Shown piece by piece: positions 62,016 to 64,000 of a DNA stretch of 64,000 nt. The DNA lies in contig NZ_CAMLSE010000001.1 in NCBI RefSeq assembly GCF_946482605.1, positions 1 to 64,000 of the forward strand. The letters run 5' to 3'. Under the pieces are notes generated by a model that made no database searches, was not told where the DNA came from, and saw only the letters and a program-made list of their open reading frames with translations. Numbering within the stretch: position 1 is the first letter of the stretch; the number at the start of each line of letters is the position of its first letter. This DNA comes from an uncultured Dyadobacter sp. Lineage in GTDB: Bacteria > Bacteroidota > Bacteroidia > Cytophagales > Spirosomataceae. The position numbers and the translations under genes are program-made.

Positions 62016-64000
62016 TCAGAACGACAGCGACAGGTTGGCACCAATGCTGCGGGAGCTGGGCAGCTCGCCATAACCGAATCCTTGTTCATTTCCACCTTTC
62101 GCGTCGATCTCCGGATCGATGTGAGGCGTATTTTTGAAGATCATCCAGATGTTCCGGCCCACAAGGGAGATCTTGGCCGACTGGATTTTTACCTTTTTCA
62201 AGAGCGATGGTGCGAATGTGTAGCCGAGCGATACTTCACGGAGTTTAACATAGCTCGCATCAAAAATCGCCGATTCGTGGTAGTTACGCGGGTTGGAATA
62301 GCCATACAACTGGTTGGCGGTCACGATAATGTCGTTTGCGACGAAGGATTTTGAGCCATCCGCGGCCGTTACCTCGCGCACACCCTGGCCGATCACACCT
62401 TCCTCGCGGCCCAGTGCGGTTTCGGCATACTGGCCTGTCCAGCGGGCGGTACCGGTGCCTTCGTCGTAAATATCTCCTCCCATGCGAACATCCACCAGCG
62501 CGCTCAGCGACCAGCCCTTGTAGTTGAAGGTGTTCAGCATTCCGCCGATCCAGTCAGGCTGGATGTTGCCAAGCTTTTGTCCGGCGGCAGTAAGGGGAAG
62601 CCCATTCGCTCCGTAAACGATTTGTCCATTGTGTTTCTGAAAACCAACACCGTAGAATGTACCGTAAGGCTGGCCTACACGTGCTTCCGACGACATGCCG
62701 CGCTGAGTTGCCAGGGTGTAGGTCGTTAAACCTTCGGCCAGTTCAACAACCTTATTGCGATTCCGCGCCCAGTTGAGCGACACGTCCCAGCTGAAACCGC
62801 CCGGTAATTTTACAGGCGTTCCGGAAATTGCTATCTCAACCCCTTTGTTGGTGATCTTTCCAGCGTTGAGAATGCGGGTATTATAGCCGCTGGCTTTCGA
62901 AATTTCCACACCGAGTATCTGGTCTTTGGTCGTCTGGCTGTAATAAGTGACGTCCAAGCCTATTTTGCCTTTCAAAAAGCGGAGGTCGGCTCCAAGTTCA
63001 AGGCCGGTAGTGATCTCCGGTTTCAGGCCGCTGTTCGCGATTTCGATGTTTTCGGAGAATTTGGGCACTGCGCCATTCCACGAGCCTTTGGCAAGGAATG
63101 TTTGGGCCAACTGATAAGGCGTAGCGTCGTTACCTACCTGTGCATAGCTGGCACGTACTTTACCAAATGTGAATGCATTGCTTTTGACATCAAACAACTC
63201 CGTCAACACGGCGCTCAATGAAGCGGAAGGGTAGAAGTACGAGCGTGCATTGGCAGGTAGCGTGCTTGACCAGTCGTTCCGGGCGGTCAGGTCCAGGAAC
63301 AATGCATCTCGCCAGGACACGTTAGCCGTTCCGAACAAGCTCTGCGTTTCCGATTTCCGGATGAGGCTTTCGATGGTGTTCTGGCTTGGTACCGAGTTTC
63401 CGGCATTGTACAGGCCATCCACCACCATTTCACCTACATAGAAATAATTCCTTTTGTAATAATTAGTCCTTTTAATACCGCCTACCTGTACATTCAAACC
63501 AAAATCCGCATTGATATTCTTATTGTAAGTCAGCATGAAATCGGAGTTGGTTTCCTGGCTGCGGAGTACTTCTTCCGAAAAGCGGCCAGGTGTGCGCACA
63601 CCGTTGCGGACGCGCAGGAAGTTTGACACGTTAATCCGCGTATCCGACCAGTAGTCGGTGCCGCTGCGGAGCATCAGGCTCAGTGAGGGCAGGATTTTGT
63701 AGTTCAATGCGATGTTGCCCAGCAAGCGGTCCTTCTCGTTGCTCTGTGGCAATCTTTTTTGGGAGAAATACGGGTTGGTGAAGAAAGTATGCTGCCAGTT
63801 AGGCGGGTCTGTATCGTTGCCGCGCTGGTTGTGCACATCCATATAGCTTTCATAATCGCGCAATTGTGCCCAGGAAACGTGGCGGTGCGACCAGATGAAC
63901 TCCTGTCCGCTGCCGTAGCTCTTGTTGTCGGAACCCGATTTGATATACTCTCCTGAAAGCGTAATGCTCAGGTTTTTGGTCAGGTTGTAGCCAGAGTTAA
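62016..64000 (-). CDS. SusC/RagA family TonB-linked outer-membrane protein, N-terminus outside window
   Basis: About 660 C-terminal residues of a TonB-dependent receptor are visible, open to the window edge; an internal Met at 63863 is not the start. The barrel strands show the usual alternation (LNYKILPSLSLMLRSGTDYW, SLSAVLTELFDVK, LDVTYYSQTTKDQILG) and the last strand ends GANLSLSF, with a terminal Phe as expected for BAM-assembled barrels. The plug and TonB box lie outside the window. It forms a nutrient-uptake pair with SusD downstream. Confidence 0.9.
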   Translation of the reverse strand, partial: NSGYNLTKNLSITLSGEYIKSGSDNKSYGSGQEFIWSHRHVSWAQLRDYESYMDVHNQRGNDTDPPNWQHTFFTNPYFSQKRLPQSNEKDRLLGNIALNYKILPSLSLMLRSGTDYWSDTRINVSNFLRVRNGVRTPGRFSEEVLRSQETNSDFMLTYNKNINADFGLNVQVGGIKRTNYYKRNYFYVGEMVVDGLYNAGNSVPSQNTIESLIRKSETQSLFGTANVSWRDALFLDLTARNDWSSTLPANARSYFYPSASLSAVLTELFDVKSNAFTFGKVRASYAQVGNDATPYQLAQTFLAKGSWNGAVPKFSENIEIANSGLKPEITTGLELGADLRFLKGKIGLDVTYYSQTTKDQILGVEISKASGYNTRILNAGKITNKGVEIAISGTPVKLPGGFSWDVSLNWARNRNKVVELAEGLTTYTLATQRGMSSEARVGQPYGTFYGVGFQKHNGQIVYGANGLPLTAAGQKLGNIQPDWIGGMLNTFNYKGWSLSALVDVRMGGDIYDEGTGTARWTGQYAETALGREEGVIGQGVREVTAADGSKSFVANDIIVTANQLYGYSNPRNYHESAIFDASYVKLREVSLGYTFAPSLLKKVKIQSAKISLVGRNIWMIFKNTPHIDPEIDAKGGNEQGFGYGELPSSRSIGANLSLSF

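Noticed and set aside
1..64000. tRNA, rRNA, CRISPR array or intact transposase
   Set aside because: None was found by reading both strands, though a small tRNA could be missed without a scan.

Overview
The window looks like a chromosomal segment from a Bacteroidota member of the order Cytophagales, most likely Dyadobacter or a close Spirosomaceae relative. I infer this from protein families and signals seen here: a SusC/SusD pair, a type IX secretion sorting tail, GWxTD and DUF5686 proteins, an ATP-dependent topoisomerase A subunit with an acidic tail, and repeated TAnnTTTG promoter boxes of the Bacteroidota type. Base composition is close to balanced inside genes and AT-rich between them. 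No rRNA, tRNA, CRISPR array, prophage or intact transposase was seen. The content is mostly housekeeping, with a few accessory spots.

Layout. 1-7.1 kb: partial menA, a DUF5618 protein, an exported glutathione peroxidase, argS, a secreted unknown protein, pyrR, pth and a small exported protein. 7.1-13 kb: an OmpA/LamG cell-surface protein, an EamA exporter, a PhzF-like protein, a trehalase and an M28 peptidase. 13-15.3 kb: a SAM-I riboswitch ahead of metX, then a glycerophosphodiester phosphodiesterase. 15.4-19.5 kb: a tight reverse-strand operon mobA-fdhD-DUF7009-fdhF/ydeP, which makes and sulfurates the molybdenum cofactor for one formate-dehydrogenase-like enzyme. 19.5-27.7 kb: a conserved unknown with a kinase-like signature, mnmA, a YncE-like lipoprotein, rlmB, a GWxTD lipoprotein, a 2,4-dienoyl-CoA reductase, an AlkD-type repair protein and pyrB. 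28-38.7 kb: a secreted SGNH-like hydrolase with a T9SS tail, a GreA-like protein, a YebC regulator, an ElaA acetyltransferase, a structured RNA ahead of metF, YbjQ, a nitroreductase, an orphan ABC ATPase, DUF5686 and SanA. 38.7-50 kb: parC, a CoA-type NUDIX hydrolase, a COG2509 flavoprotein, a Tat-exported TIM-barrel isomerase, a hicAB toxin-antitoxin pair whose toxin is frameshifted, gcdH, a sterol-desaturase-family enzyme and an XRE regulator, followed by a 0.7 kb repeat-rich gap. 50-64 kb: leuS, a GH25 lysozyme, paired lipoproteins, agmatine deiminase, a secreted Hint-domain protein, an AEC-type carrier, tandem REP-like repeats, a Tat-exported HisC-like aminotransferase, and a SusC/SusD/lipoprotein nutrient-uptake unit cut by the window end.

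Themes. Translation genes are scattered (argS, pth, mnmA, rlmB, leuS). Methionine and one-carbon metabolism appears twice with RNA leaders (metX, metF). Pyrimidine control is split (pyrR about 21 kb from pyrB). Several proteins are exported by Sec, lipoprotein, Tat or T9SS routes.

The points most worth a second look are the broken hicA beside an intact hicB, the structured RNA with its own promoter and terminator before metF, the stand-alone secreted Hint domain, the kinase-like unknown family at 19.6 kb, and the covarying hairpin repeats at 49.8 kb.
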